NCBI GenBank assembly: GCA_003453085.1 | Contig: DMMK01000183.1 | Location: 1 to 7,747 of the forward strand | Origin: Verrucomicrobiales bacterium | GTDB lineage: Bacteria; Verrucomicrobiota; Verrucomicrobiia; Verrucomicrobiales; Verrucomicrobiaceae | DNA length: 7,747 bases | Reading direction: 5' to 3' | Part shown: piece after piece, positions 1-6,795 of the stretch | Position numbering within the stretch: the first letter of the stretch is position 1 | How the letters are laid out: the number at the start of each line of letters is the position of its first letter | The notes under the pieces: generated by a model | Databases searched by the model: none | Told to the model about the DNA's origin: nothing | What the model saw: the letters and a program-made list of their open reading frames with translations, nothing else | Translations under genes and position numbers: made by a program

Positions 1-65
1 CCCGCCAGGTCCTGACGGAAGCAACGGCAGCATGCCTGTCCATGCTGCGGTTCCCTGACACTCCT
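1..65 (+). ncRNA. ffs: Small bacterial SRP RNA (4.5S RNA), partial: domain IV and 3' arm
   Basis: This is the RNA of the signal recognition particle, which binds Ffh and targets nascent membrane proteins co-translationally. The sequence shows the conserved apical hairpin. A UCC/GGA stem (10-12 with 17-19) closes a UGAC tetraloop at 13-16, which fits the URRC class used by some SRP RNAs in place of GNRA. The symmetric internal loop CAGG (6-9) opposite AGCA (20-23) follows, and then CCG (2-4) pairs with CGG (25-27). This is the Ffh-binding core; E. coli 4.5S RNA has the same layout with a GGAA loop. The 5' arm lies outside the window, so the gene is truncated by the window edge. The 3' end is uncertain by about 10 bases; I placed it from the usual 100-115 nt length of the family. 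No U-rich intrinsic terminator follows, so the transcript may be processed or may run into the next gene. Confidence 0.87.
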
Positions 66-82
66 TTGCTCCACGATTGAGC

Positions 83-87
83 GGGAG
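83..87 (+). promoter_or_regulatory. Shine-Dalgarno GGGAG for the cobA-hemD start at 93
   Basis: GGGAG lies five bases upstream of the ATG at 93, a normal ribosome-binding spacing. The other in-frame ATG at 135 is preceded by a pyrimidine-rich stretch without any Shine-Dalgarno match. This favours the upstream start. It is the best-spaced ribosome-binding site in the window. Confidence 0.55.
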
Positions 88-92
88 TTGCC

Positions 93-1664
93 ATGTGCGG
101 CAGGCTCGCCACAGTCGTAGCCCCTTTCCCCATCATGTCGAAATCATCCGCCCCTTCCTCCCCAGGCATCTGTTACCTTGTCGGCGCCGGCCCTGGCGAT
201 CCCGGCCTGCTGACGATCAAGGGCAAAGAATGCATCGAGGCCGCCGATGTCCTGGTCTATGATTACCTCTGCAACCCAGAGTTCCTGCGCTATGCACGCC
301 CAGGCACCGAGCGCATTTATGTGGGGAAAAAGGCCAAAGACCACACCCTAACGCAGGACCAGATCAATGAACTGATCGTCAAACTGACCCGTGAGGGCAA
401 AGTGGTGACACGGCTCAAGGGCGGTGACCCGGTTCTTTTTGGGCGCGGGGCCGAAGAAGCTGCCGAACTGGCCGAAGCCGGTGTGTTTTTTGAAATCGTG
501 CCCGGCATCACCAGCGCCATCGCAGGCCCGGCTTACGCAGGCATTCCAGTGACTCACCGCGACCACGCCAGCCAGCTCACCATTTTCACTGGTCACGAAG
601 ACCCGACCAAGGAAGAAACCAGCCTGGATTATGCCAAGCTGGCGAAAGCAGACGGCACCAAGGTGTTTCTCATGGGCGTCGAACGCATGGAAGAAATCAC
701 CGGGAAATTCATCGAGAACGGTGCCAATCCTGAAACGCCCATGGCCCTGGTCCGCTGGGCCACGCACGGTCGTCAGCAGACGCTTGTTGCCACCTTGGGA
801 ACCATGGCCGCCAAGGTCAAAGAAGCAGGCTTTAAAGCCCCTGCTGTTGCCGTCGTTGGCGATGTGGTGAAGGAGCGCAAAAACATCAACTGGTTTGAAA
901 ACCGTCCTCTTTTTGGCAAACGCGTGGTCGTCACCCGCACCCGGCAGCAGATCGGCGTTCTGAGCAAAAAGCTGCGCACCCTCGGTGCAGACGTCATCGA
1001 ACTGCCGACCATCCGCATCGAAGAACCGCATAACCTGATGGCCTTTGGTGAACTGGTGCAGGATTGCCACACCTACGAGTGGCTGATTTTCACCAGTCCC
1101 AATGCGGTGGATGCGTTCTTCAAAATGTTTTACAAGATCTACAACGATGCCCGCAGCATCGGCGGGGTCCGCATTGCCGTTGTGGGACCAGGCACGGCAG
1201 AAAAAGTGAAGGAACACCACCTGGCCGTGGACCTGATGCCGGAAAAGAATTTCGTGGCCGAAGGGCTTGTGGCCGCCCTCAAGGACTTCCAAAACATGGA
1301 AAACGTCAATGTCCTGTGGGTGCGCGGCGAGGAAACCCGTGAGGTCATCGCCAACGAACTCACCGGCCTGGGAGCCATCGTGGATGAGGCCATCGCCTAC
1401 CGCACGGTCCCCGAGAAGGATGACAATCTGGAAGCCATCGCCCGGCTGGTGAACGAAGGTGCCGACATGATCACCTTCACCAGTGCCAGCACGGTGGAAT
1501 GCTTCCTGGACCTGAACATTCCCCTGCCTGCCGGCATCAAGGTGGCCAGCATCGGTCCCATCACCTCCGAGGCAGCCCGTAAACGCGGCCTGACAGTGGA
1601 TGTGGAGGCCAAGGCCAATACCATTCCAGGCCTTGTCGAGGCCGTATTTGAGGCATTGAAATAG
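93..1664 (+). CDS. cobA: Bifunctional uroporphyrinogen-III C-methyltransferase / uroporphyrinogen-III synthase (CobA-HemD fusion)
   Basis: This is a cytoplasmic tetrapyrrole enzyme. Its C-terminal half should cyclise hydroxymethylbilane to uroporphyrinogen III. Its N-terminal half should methylate that product twice with S-adenosylmethionine to give precorrin-2, the entry to siroheme and cobalamin. Residues about 26-268 form the methyltransferase: GAGPGD at 31-36, RLKGGDPVLFGRG around 107-119, VPGITSA near 136-142, and APAVAVVGDVV near 249-259. Residues about 272-521 form HemD: GKRVVVTRTR near 275-284, the paired TSPNAV (334-339) and TSASTV (463-468) segments, and SIGPITSEAA near 487-496. At 523 residues both domains are full length and no key motif is missing. 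The start at 93 is preferred for its Shine-Dalgarno site, but it adds 14 residues before Met15. The ATG at 135 gives a more typical N-terminus just ahead of CYLVGAGPG. No other hem genes are visible nearby. The gene follows the SRP RNA and ends 12 bases before a strong terminator. Such fusions are known in several phyla. Confidence 0.95.
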   Translation: MCGRLATVVAPFPIMSKSSAPSSPGICYLVGAGPGDPGLLTIKGKECIEAADVLVYDYLCNPEFLRYARPGTERIYVGKKAKDHTLTQDQINELIVKLTREGKVVTRLKGGDPVLFGRGAEEAAELAEAGVFFEIVPGITSAIAGPAYAGIPVTHRDHASQLTIFTGHEDPTKEETSLDYAKLAKADGTKVFLMGVERMEEITGKFIENGANPETPMALVRWATHGRQQTLVATLGTMAAKVKEAGFKAPAVAVVGDVVKERKNINWFENRPLFGKRVVVTRTRQQIGVLSKKLRTLGADVIELPTIRIEEPHNLMAFGELVQDCHTYEWLIFTSPNAVDAFFKMFYKIYNDARSIGGVRIAVVGPGTAEKVKEHHLAVDLMPEKNFVAEGLVAALKDFQNMENVNVLWVRGEETREVIANELTGLGAIVDEAIAYRTVPEKDDNLEAIARLVNEGADMITFTSASTVECFLDLNIPLPAGIKVASIGPITSEAARKRGLTVDVEAKANTIPGLVEAVFEALK

Positions 1665-1676
1665 CCATTCGTTTTC

Positions 1677-1709
1677 AAACGGGGCACCTGGAAACAGGTG
1701 CCCCGTTTT
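1677..1709 (+). terminator. Intrinsic terminator of cobA-hemD
   Basis: A perfect inverted repeat pairs 1677-1690 with 1695-1708 (14 bp) across a GAAA tetraloop at 1691-1694. Its left arm contains GGGGCACCTG and its right arm CAGGTGCCCC. It is followed by TTTT at 1706-1709, part of which can pair with the upstream AAA. It lies 12 bases after the cobA-hemD stop codon and should separate that gene from the receptor gene. The stem core is closely related to that of the terminator at 3981-4010. Confidence 0.9.
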
Positions 1710-1713
1710 AGTT

Positions 1714-1726
1714 ATTGCGACGCAAT
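1714..1726. repeat. 13-bp palindrome ATTGCG-A-CGCAAT upstream of the receptor gene
   Basis: This is a perfect 6+1+6 inverted repeat placed just after the cobA-hemD terminator and 97 bp before the receptor start codon. Its size and symmetry suit a dimeric repressor or activator site. It does not resemble a Fur box, and no regulator is assigned. It could also arise by chance, although an exact 13-bp palindrome in a 159-bp gap is uncommon. Confidence 0.4.
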
Positions 1727-1780
1727 CGCTCAATTTCACTTGCACACTTTTTATCCATCTTCACCATCCACGCGGTCAAA

Positions 1781-1803
1781 ATGCGACCGCTTCTCAGTCG
1801 CAT
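1781..1803. repeat. Inverted repeat ATGCGAC / GTCGCAT before the receptor start
   Basis: The 7-bp arms at 1781-1787 and 1797-1803 flank a 9-base spacer. The right arm ends 20 bp before the receptor ATG. The site could be an operator or a 5'-leader hairpin near the ribosome-entry region. The TGCGAC core also occurs in the palindrome at 1714-1726, which makes a shared binding protein conceivable. No function is established. Confidence 0.35.
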
Positions 1804-1823
1804 GAGACCCCATTCCCAACCCC

Positions 1824-3959
1824 ATGAAACGACTTTCCCGCCTTTCTGCCCTGCTCTTTCTAGGTAGCAGCAGTGCCTTTGCCCAAACGCCTCAAGCTGA
1901 AGCACCTGCTTCAGCAGAAACGACCGTGTTGGAAGAGATCACGGTGTATGGCGAGGCCGAAAATGATTCCGTCATTCAGAATCCCTTTCTGGCACCCGTG
2001 GAAGGAACCAAGGTCTTTGCGGGCAAAAGAGCGACCGTGATTGACCTGGATGCTCTGCCAAAAGTGCAGGCGAACAATTACCGCCAGGCCCTGGCGCTGA
2101 CTCCCGGCCTGCTATTCTCTGAAGAAACCACCCCTCTCGTCAGTCTGGGTTATCGTGGCATCGGGGAACCCCATCGCATGCAGTTCATGCAGGTGCTGAA
2201 GGATGGCATCCCCATCCATGCCGATCCTTTTGGTTATCCCGAGGCTTATTACACACCGCCGCTCGATACGGTGGACCGAATCGAATTCATTCGTGGCGGC
2301 GGCTCCCTCATGTATGGCCCCCAGCCCGGCGGTGCCCTGAACTACATCACCTACATGCCCAACCGGGAGTCCCCTTTTTCGTTCCGGACCCAGAACATTG
2401 TCGGCTCCGATGATCTTTTCTCCAGCTACACGGCGGTGGACGGGACGCTGGGCAGCCTCGGCTACTACGGTTACTTCAATCACCGGGAATCCAACGGCTT
2501 CCGTGAGGCAAACAGCGACTACCGGCTGGACGGAGGGCACTTCAAGCTGGCCGGGGACATTGATGCCGATACCCGCCTCATCTTCGCCTTTGACGGATAT
2601 GAAGAAGAACACGGGGAACCTGGTGGCCTGACGGCTTCCGATTTTGCCAAAAACCCCGACAAAACCACGCGCTTCAATGATCAATTCCGCCTGAAGCGCT
2701 ACGCAGGCTCTTTGGAGCTTCAGCACACCTTCCAGCCCGGCACTGAACTGAGCGTCAAATCCTGGGCGAGCTACTATCAGCGCTGGAGCAAACGCCAGCG
2801 TGGCGGTGGCTTCGGCACCCTGCCCACAGGCCCGGCGGCTTTGACCAACACGATCGAAAACCAGGAGTTCTACACCTTCGGCATCGAGCCCCGCATCCGT
2901 CATGACTGGGAAGCCTGGGGAAACACCCACACTCTGGCTGCGGGCATGCAGTTTTACTACCTGACCTCCCCCCGGCAGGACCAGCGCGGCTTTGAGCCGG
3001 ATGCAGACAATGGCATCACCACCCAGGATTCCCTGCGCGAGACGGTTTACGGCTCTCTCTTTGTGGAAAACAAGTTCACCTTTGGCAAATTCTCCATCAC
3101 TCCCGGCTTCCGCATGGAGATGATCAATCAGTCGGTCAACGTGCAGAATTACAGCCCAGCAACTGGAGCACTGACCAGTGAAGCTGCCCGCGCTGACTTC
3201 GAGGCCCAGCCTCTGTTTGGCATCGGTCTTTCCTATGATCTGGGCAGTGACACAGAACTCTACGCCAACGTTTCCCAGAGCTACCGCACCACCGTTTTCA
3301 GCGAGGCCATCGTGGCAGAAACGGGTGTGACCACCACCGATGCAGGCCCTGGGGTCGGCTGGAACTATGAGCTGGGCTATCGCGGCACGCCGCGCACCTG
3401 GATCACGTATGACACCAGCCTCTTCCTGGTGGATCTGGACAACCGCTTCGGTCTCAATGGCAATGTTCTGCGCAGTGTCGGCCGCAGCATCAACTACGGC
3501 TGGGATGGTGCCCTGCAGGTGGATGTCATCGGCCTGGCCGACCAGCTCAACGGAACCAACAACGTCGAGCGCATCGGCTCCCTCAATGTCTATGCCAATG
3601 CCACCCTCCTTCAGGCCAAGCTCTACGGCGGCCCGAATGACGGTGCCACCCCTCAGTATGCCCCCGAGTACATCATCCGCACCGGCCTGATCTACAATTT
3701 GAAGAACAAGGTCAAAATCTCCTTTCTCGGCACCTTCGTGGATGACCATTTCGCCGATGACGCCCAGACGGCCAACCGCTTCATCCCCGGTTACATGACC
3801 TGGGATTTGACCGCTGAAGTGAAAGTCACCAAAAACTTCACCGCCATGGCAGGTCTGAACAATGTCTTCGACGAAAGCTACCACTCACGGGTGCGCAATG
3901 ACGGCATTGATCCAGGCTACGGTCGCAATTTCTACGTGGGCGGCTCTTTCCAATTCTGA
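1824..3959 (+). CDS. TonB-dependent outer-membrane receptor, FecA-like (ferric citrate/siderophore type)
   Basis: This is a gated 22-strand outer-membrane barrel that takes up a chelate with energy from TonB-ExbB-ExbD. A signal peptide covers residues 1-20, with likely cleavage after SSAFA. A TonB-box-like segment TVLEEITVYGE lies near 34-44. The plug domain runs from about 50 to 185 and includes VLKDGIPIHADPFG near 124-137 and DRIEFIRGGGSLMYGPQPGG near 151-170. The rest is barrel, ending GGSFQF with the terminal phenylalanine used for BAM-dependent insertion. Recalled E. coli FecA has matching blocks (RGGG..YGPQ..GG; GIEPR; FADdA..RIPGfM.W), so FecA kinship is well supported. The substrate is not: ferric citrate, another siderophore or a different chelate all fit. 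There is no N-terminal signalling (STN) domain, only about 30 residues between signal peptide and plug, so FecI/FecR-type signalling is not expected. The start is fixed by the signal peptide despite lacking a Shine-Dalgarno match. No partner transport genes are visible. Confidence 0.93.
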   Translation: MKRLSRLSALLFLGSSSAFAQTPQAEAPASAETTVLEEITVYGEAENDSVIQNPFLAPVEGTKVFAGKRATVIDLDALPKVQANNYRQALALTPGLLFSEETTPLVSLGYRGIGEPHRMQFMQVLKDGIPIHADPFGYPEAYYTPPLDTVDRIEFIRGGGSLMYGPQPGGALNYITYMPNRESPFSFRTQNIVGSDDLFSSYTAVDGTLGSLGYYGYFNHRESNGFREANSDYRLDGGHFKLAGDIDADTRLIFAFDGYEEEHGEPGGLTASDFAKNPDKTTRFNDQFRLKRYAGSLELQHTFQPGTELSVKSWASYYQRWSKRQRGGGFGTLPTGPAALTNTIENQEFYTFGIEPRIRHDWEAWGNTHTLAAGMQFYYLTSPRQDQRGFEPDADNGITTQDSLRETVYGSLFVENKFTFGKFSITPGFRMEMINQSVNVQNYSPATGALTSEAARADFEAQPLFGIGLSYDLGSDTELYANVSQSYRTTVFSEAIVAETGVTTTDAGPGVGWNYELGYRGTPRTWITYDTSLFLVDLDNRFGLNGNVLRSVGRSINYGWDGALQVDVIGLADQLNGTNNVERIGSLNVYANATLLQAKLYGGPNDGATPQYAPEYIIRTGLIYNLKNKVKISFLGTFVDDHFADDAQTANRFIPGYMTWDLTAEVKVTKNFTAMAGLNNVFDESYHSRVRNDGIDPGYGRNFYVGGSFQF

Positions 3960-3980
3960 TCCCCCTTCGTGTTTCCTCTC

Positions 3981-4010
3981 AAGGTGCCTGTGAAAGCAGG
4001 CACCTTTTTT
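3981..4010 (+). terminator. Intrinsic terminator of the TonB-dependent receptor gene
   Basis: Arms AAGGTGCCTG (3981-3990) and CAGGCACCTT (3997-4006) pair perfectly. A T-G wobble extends them to close a GAAA loop, and a run of T to 4010 follows. The hairpin starts 21 bases after the receptor stop codon. It lies between convergent genes, but on the minus strand the hairpin is followed by GAGAGG rather than T residues, so it should act mainly for the plus-strand gene. Confidence 0.92.
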
Positions 4011-4036
4011 ATTGCCCTTCATCCAGGCAACCCGCG

Positions 4037-5635
4037 CTACTTTGCCGTGGCCGCAGCCGTCAGCATCTGGCGCTCCGTTTCATTGAGGCCCTCCGCCCGA
4101 AGGGCCAGGAGCAAGGAGGCGCATTCACGTGCCTGGGGCAAATTGGGCGAATCCGCATGCAGGCAGAACTTCAGAGTTTCGCACATTTCCTTTGAATCGA
4201 GGGTCCTAACGGCTGTTTTGCCCACCAGTTCACGGACTTCCAGATCCATCGGCGGATCCAGCATGAGCCAGCGCAGCAGGGCCCGGTGCTGACGGCTGCC
4301 CAGGGAAGCCACCATGGTGCGCCCCTGCACATGCGGGATCGCCTCCCGCAGGCTGCCACTTTTCACCAGGCTATGCAGCCGCGTGAGGTCAGGCATCGCC
4401 GTAGCGATTTCCGCAGCCTCCGCCAGGCGGGACTTCATGGCGGGAGAAAGCACCACGGGGACGGCCGCCGGGGCAGCAGGTGGTTCAGGCCGTTTGACAC
4501 TGGCGATTTTCACGGGTGGGGTCTCCACCACTGGCATGCGATCTGCCAAGGGTGGCGGGGTCTTTACCGGAGGCTCCACGGCATGGAAGGTAAAGACGGG
4601 AGGCGTAGGCTCTGGCCGCGAGGGAGCCGTCTGGCTGACGATCCCTGCTGTCGCCTGCTGCGATTCCCCAAAATACACCCATTCAGGCAGAGGTAACTTA
4701 TATAGCACCCACCAGCCGGCCAGCATCATGCAGCCGATGCCCGTGACCAGCCCCAGGACAAAGGTGGAAAGTGACCGCGCCCGTGGCCCAGCGGGCAGCG
4801 GTGCCATCCCCTGCCCTGCCCGCCAGAGCGCCCACCAGCAGCGTGGCAAGGCCGCCTGGAATAGCGGTAAGGTTTCATGCTGCACAGGCAGCAGCGGGGC
4901 CAGACGCTGGAGTGCATCCAGGGCCTCATTGCTCTCCCAGTCCCAGTCGCTTTCGGGTTCACGCAACCGACGATTCCAGAACAGCCTATCCTCCTGGGGC
5001 AGCGGCAGCAGAAGCTGGCCCACTTCCACCCATTGGGCAGCCTCCTTCAGCAGGTGCGGATCCACGGAGTCCTTCAACAATGGACGACACGCGGCCAGCC
5101 AGCGAGGTGCCTGGACCGGACGCAGCACGCCAAGCAAACTCGTCAGCAAAGCCATGATCTGCCCCGCCTCATGGGTGAGCACAGGCGGTTGGGCCTCCAG
5201 CAAAGCCTCCGCCAGGCGCACCAGCTTATGAGTTTCGCCCTGCCGTGTCCATTGGGTGATCACCACACGTGTGAGCTGGCAGCAATGCTGGCGCAGTTCC
5301 GCCACCAGATGCACAGGCTGCACCAGACTGGCCAGCCACAGGCCGCTGTCATCGAAGGCACGCAACAGCGCCACGCTGCCCAGACTGGCTGACTCAGGAT
5401 TCACGAAAGCCTGCTCACAAAAACGGGTCATGCCAAACTCGGCTCCGGATTTGACGACCTCGGGATTAGGAAGCTGGGCGGAAGCTGGCCCCTCTGGAAA
5501 CACCTGGGGATCCGATGCGAAAAGCGGCACCGCCTGATCTGCGATGGGCTGCCCCGGCAGGTCCTGGTCATGAGGCAGCGCACCGCTCAGCCCGGCGGTG
5601 GCATTTCCCTGATCCGTTTTGGAGTTAAATTCCAT
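4037..5635 (-). CDS. Unrecognised single-span membrane protein with proline-rich linker
   Basis: I do not recognise this 532-residue protein. Residues 1-60 are polar and probably disordered. Residues about 68-285 look helical and rich in Leu, Ala, Gln and Trp, with an acidic, Trp-containing patch (DWDWE) near 230-234. One hydrophobic span lies at about 290-312 and is preceded by GPRARS; the positive-inside rule puts the N-terminal half in the cytoplasm. Residues about 335-396 form a Pro/Val/Lys-rich linker. A predicted helical C-terminal domain (about 397-532) would then be periplasmic. No enzyme motif, lipobox or signal peptide is visible. The layout resembles cytoplasmic-to-periplasmic linker proteins of cell-envelope or anti-sigma type, but that is only an analogy. 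This strand is preferred because the opposite-strand frames give Ser/Arg/Gly-rich translations without domain character. The gene is convergent with the receptor gene and divergent from dusB, so it is probably transcribed alone. No Shine-Dalgarno match or U-rich terminator is apparent. Confidence 0.8.
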   Translation of the reverse strand: MEFNSKTDQGNATAGLSGALPHDQDLPGQPIADQAVPLFASDPQVFPEGPASAQLPNPEVVKSGAEFGMTRFCEQAFVNPESASLGSVALLRAFDDSGLWLASLVQPVHLVAELRQHCCQLTRVVITQWTRQGETHKLVRLAEALLEAQPPVLTHEAGQIMALLTSLLGVLRPVQAPRWLAACRPLLKDSVDPHLLKEAAQWVEVGQLLLPLPQEDRLFWNRRLREPESDWDWESNEALDALQRLAPLLPVQHETLPLFQAALPRCWWALWRAGQGMAPLPAGPRARSLSTFVLGLVTGIGCMMLAGWWVLYKLPLPEWVYFGESQQATAGIVSQTAPSRPEPTPPVFTFHAVEPPVKTPPPLADRMPVVETPPVKIASVKRPEPPAAPAAVPVVLSPAMKSRLAEAAEIATAMPDLTRLHSLVKSGSLREAIPHVQGRTMVASLGSRQHRALLRWLMLDPPMDLEVRELVGKTAVRTLDSKEMCETLKFCLHADSPNLPQARECASLLLALRAEGLNETERQMLTAAATAK

Positions 5636-5718
5636 GCAAAAAGCAATCTTCAGCGCGAGGAGCCTGCGTTATCAAGCACGAACCTTGCCCACAAGCACAT
5701 GTGAGGCTACTCTAAAGG
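5636..5718. promoter_or_regulatory. Divergent promoter region with direct repeats CAAGCAC
   Basis: These 83 bp separate two divergent start codons and must hold both promoters unless these overlap coding sequence. The heptamer CAAGCAC occurs twice in the same orientation (5673-5679 and 5692-5698), 19 bp apart start to start. The second copy overlaps the 8-bp palindrome CACATGTG (5696-5703). I cannot name convincing -35/-10 pairs for either direction. A GAGG at 5703-5706, 12 bases before the dusB ATG, is a possible but loosely spaced ribosome-binding site. Confidence 0.4.
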
Positions 5719-6747
5719 ATGCTCCCCTGGCTGCATAGCGATCATTTTCCTCTCTACCTGGCCCCGATGGCCGGTGTCACCGACGTGACCTTCCGTGCCC
5801 TATGCAAGGAAATGGGGGCGGATGTCATGGTCACGGAATTCGTCAGTGCCGAGGGCATCCTCCAGCGCGATGACCGCACGCGCCACTACACTGATTTTGA
5901 CGATGGCCAGCGCCCGCTGGGCGTTCAGCTCTTCGGCGCGGACGGTGTACGCATGGGCGAGGCTGCCCGCAAGATCATTGACTGGAAGCAGCCCGATTTC
6001 ATCGACATCAACTTTGGCTGCCCGGTGAACAAGGTGGTGTCCAAAAACGGCGGCTCCTCCTTGCTCAAGAATTGCCCTCTGCTCGCCGAAGTGGCGCGTG
6101 AGGTGGCCAAGGCGGTACCCATCCCCGTCACCGCCAAGATGCGAATCGGCTGGGATGCGCAGACCATCAATGCCGTCGAGGTCGCCCGTATCTTGGAGGA
6201 CAATGGCATCCAGGCCATCACCGTCCACGGTCGCACACGCGCCCAGGGCTACACGGGTGTGGCAGACTGGGACGTGATTGGTCAGGTGGCGGATGCCGTC
6301 AAAATCCCCGTGATCGGCAATGGTGACATCGCCAGCGGCATGGATGTGGAAGTCCGTCGCGCCCAGACCAATGTGAAAGGCATCATGATCGGTCGCGCAG
6401 CGATGGCGAATCCCTGGGTCTTTCAGGAGGCCAAGCATTACCTGAGCAACGGCGGGCATGCCGTCCCGGCCACCGTCCAGCAGCGCTTTGCCCTGATGCG
6501 CCGTCATTGTGAGATGGCCGTCGCCCGGAGCACCCGCGGGGGTGAATTTGAAATCGTGCGTTCTATGCGTTCACGTCTCATGAGCTACACCCGCTGCATT
6601 CCCGGCGGGAAGTTTTTGCGAGGACGGTTTGGCCAGATCGCCAGCATGATGGAACTGGATGACATCCTGGCTGAGTACCTGACCCACAGCGACCGCTTTC
6701 ACCAGCGGCCCGACGTGGACGACGACATCACGGTGGAGTCAAACTGA
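5719..6747 (+). CDS. dusB: tRNA-dihydrouridine synthase, DusB family
   Basis: This is a cytoplasmic FMN enzyme that reduces specific uridines in tRNA to dihydrouridine using NADPH. The N-terminal TIM barrel carries LAPMAGVTD (14-22), GVQLFG (68-73), DINFGCPVNKV (96-106) with the expected catalytic Cys101, TAKMRIGWD around Lys140, ITVHGRTR (167-174) with the FMN-binding His170, GNGDI (200-204) and IGRAAMANPW (224-233). A helical tRNA-binding domain follows from about 250. At 342 residues it is of usual length, with a short acidic tail. The set of motifs fits DusB best, but I cannot exclude a different Dus subgroup by eye. The ATG at 5719 is the only reasonable start: the next Met is inside the FMN-binding motif, and an in-frame stop (TAA) lies just upstream at 5713-5715. 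The next gene follows after 48 bp on the same strand, so the two may share a transcript. Confidence 0.95.
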   Translation: MLPWLHSDHFPLYLAPMAGVTDVTFRALCKEMGADVMVTEFVSAEGILQRDDRTRHYTDFDDGQRPLGVQLFGADGVRMGEAARKIIDWKQPDFIDINFGCPVNKVVSKNGGSSLLKNCPLLAEVAREVAKAVPIPVTAKMRIGWDAQTINAVEVARILEDNGIQAITVHGRTRAQGYTGVADWDVIGQVADAVKIPVIGNGDIASGMDVEVRRAQTNVKGIMIGRAAMANPWVFQEAKHYLSNGGHAVPATVQQRFALMRRHCEMAVARSTRGGEFEIVRSMRSRLMSYTRCIPGGKFLRGRFGQIASMMELDDILAEYLTHSDRFHQRPDVDDDITVESN

Positions 6748-6795
6748 GCCGTCATAGGTCTTGGCAAACGCCTGCATCCGAGGCATGATGCAACC

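Noticed and set aside
56..70. Sigma-54-like TGACAC ... TTGCT before cobA-hemD
   Set aside because: The spacer is four bases, not the strict five, and the essential -24 GG is GA. It probably overlaps the end of the SRP RNA.
348..1745. 465-codon open frame on the minus strand opposite cobA-hemD
   Set aside because: It lies antisense to a gene with clear motifs throughout; its translation is His/Gly/Asp-rich with no domain character, as expected from a GC-rich shadow frame.
1665..1823. Operon of cobA-hemD and the receptor gene
   Set aside because: A 14-bp GAAA-loop terminator and a 159-bp gap with putative operators separate them.
1710..1823. Fur box before the receptor gene
   Set aside because: I searched by eye for GATAATGATAATCATTATC-like sequence on both strands and saw none.
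2112..3884. 590-codon open frame on the minus strand opposite the receptor gene
   Set aside because: The plus strand encodes a complete FecA-like receptor with signal peptide and C-terminal Phe. The antisense frame has no recognisable features.
3981..4010. Reading the receptor terminator as bidirectional for the convergent minus-strand gene
   Set aside because: On the minus strand the hairpin is followed by GAGAGG and not T residues, so the intrinsic signal works for the plus strand only.
4314..5231. 305-codon plus-strand frame within the orphan membrane-protein gene
   Set aside because: Its translation is rich in Ser, Arg, Gly and Ala without any structural logic, whereas the minus-strand frame is longer, has a defined membrane span and a plausible domain layout.
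5674..5688. Sigma-54-like AAGCAC-N5-TTGC before dusB
   Set aside because: Spacing is correct, but the invariant GG at -24 is AG and the preceding T is missing, so it falls short of a usable promoter by consensus.
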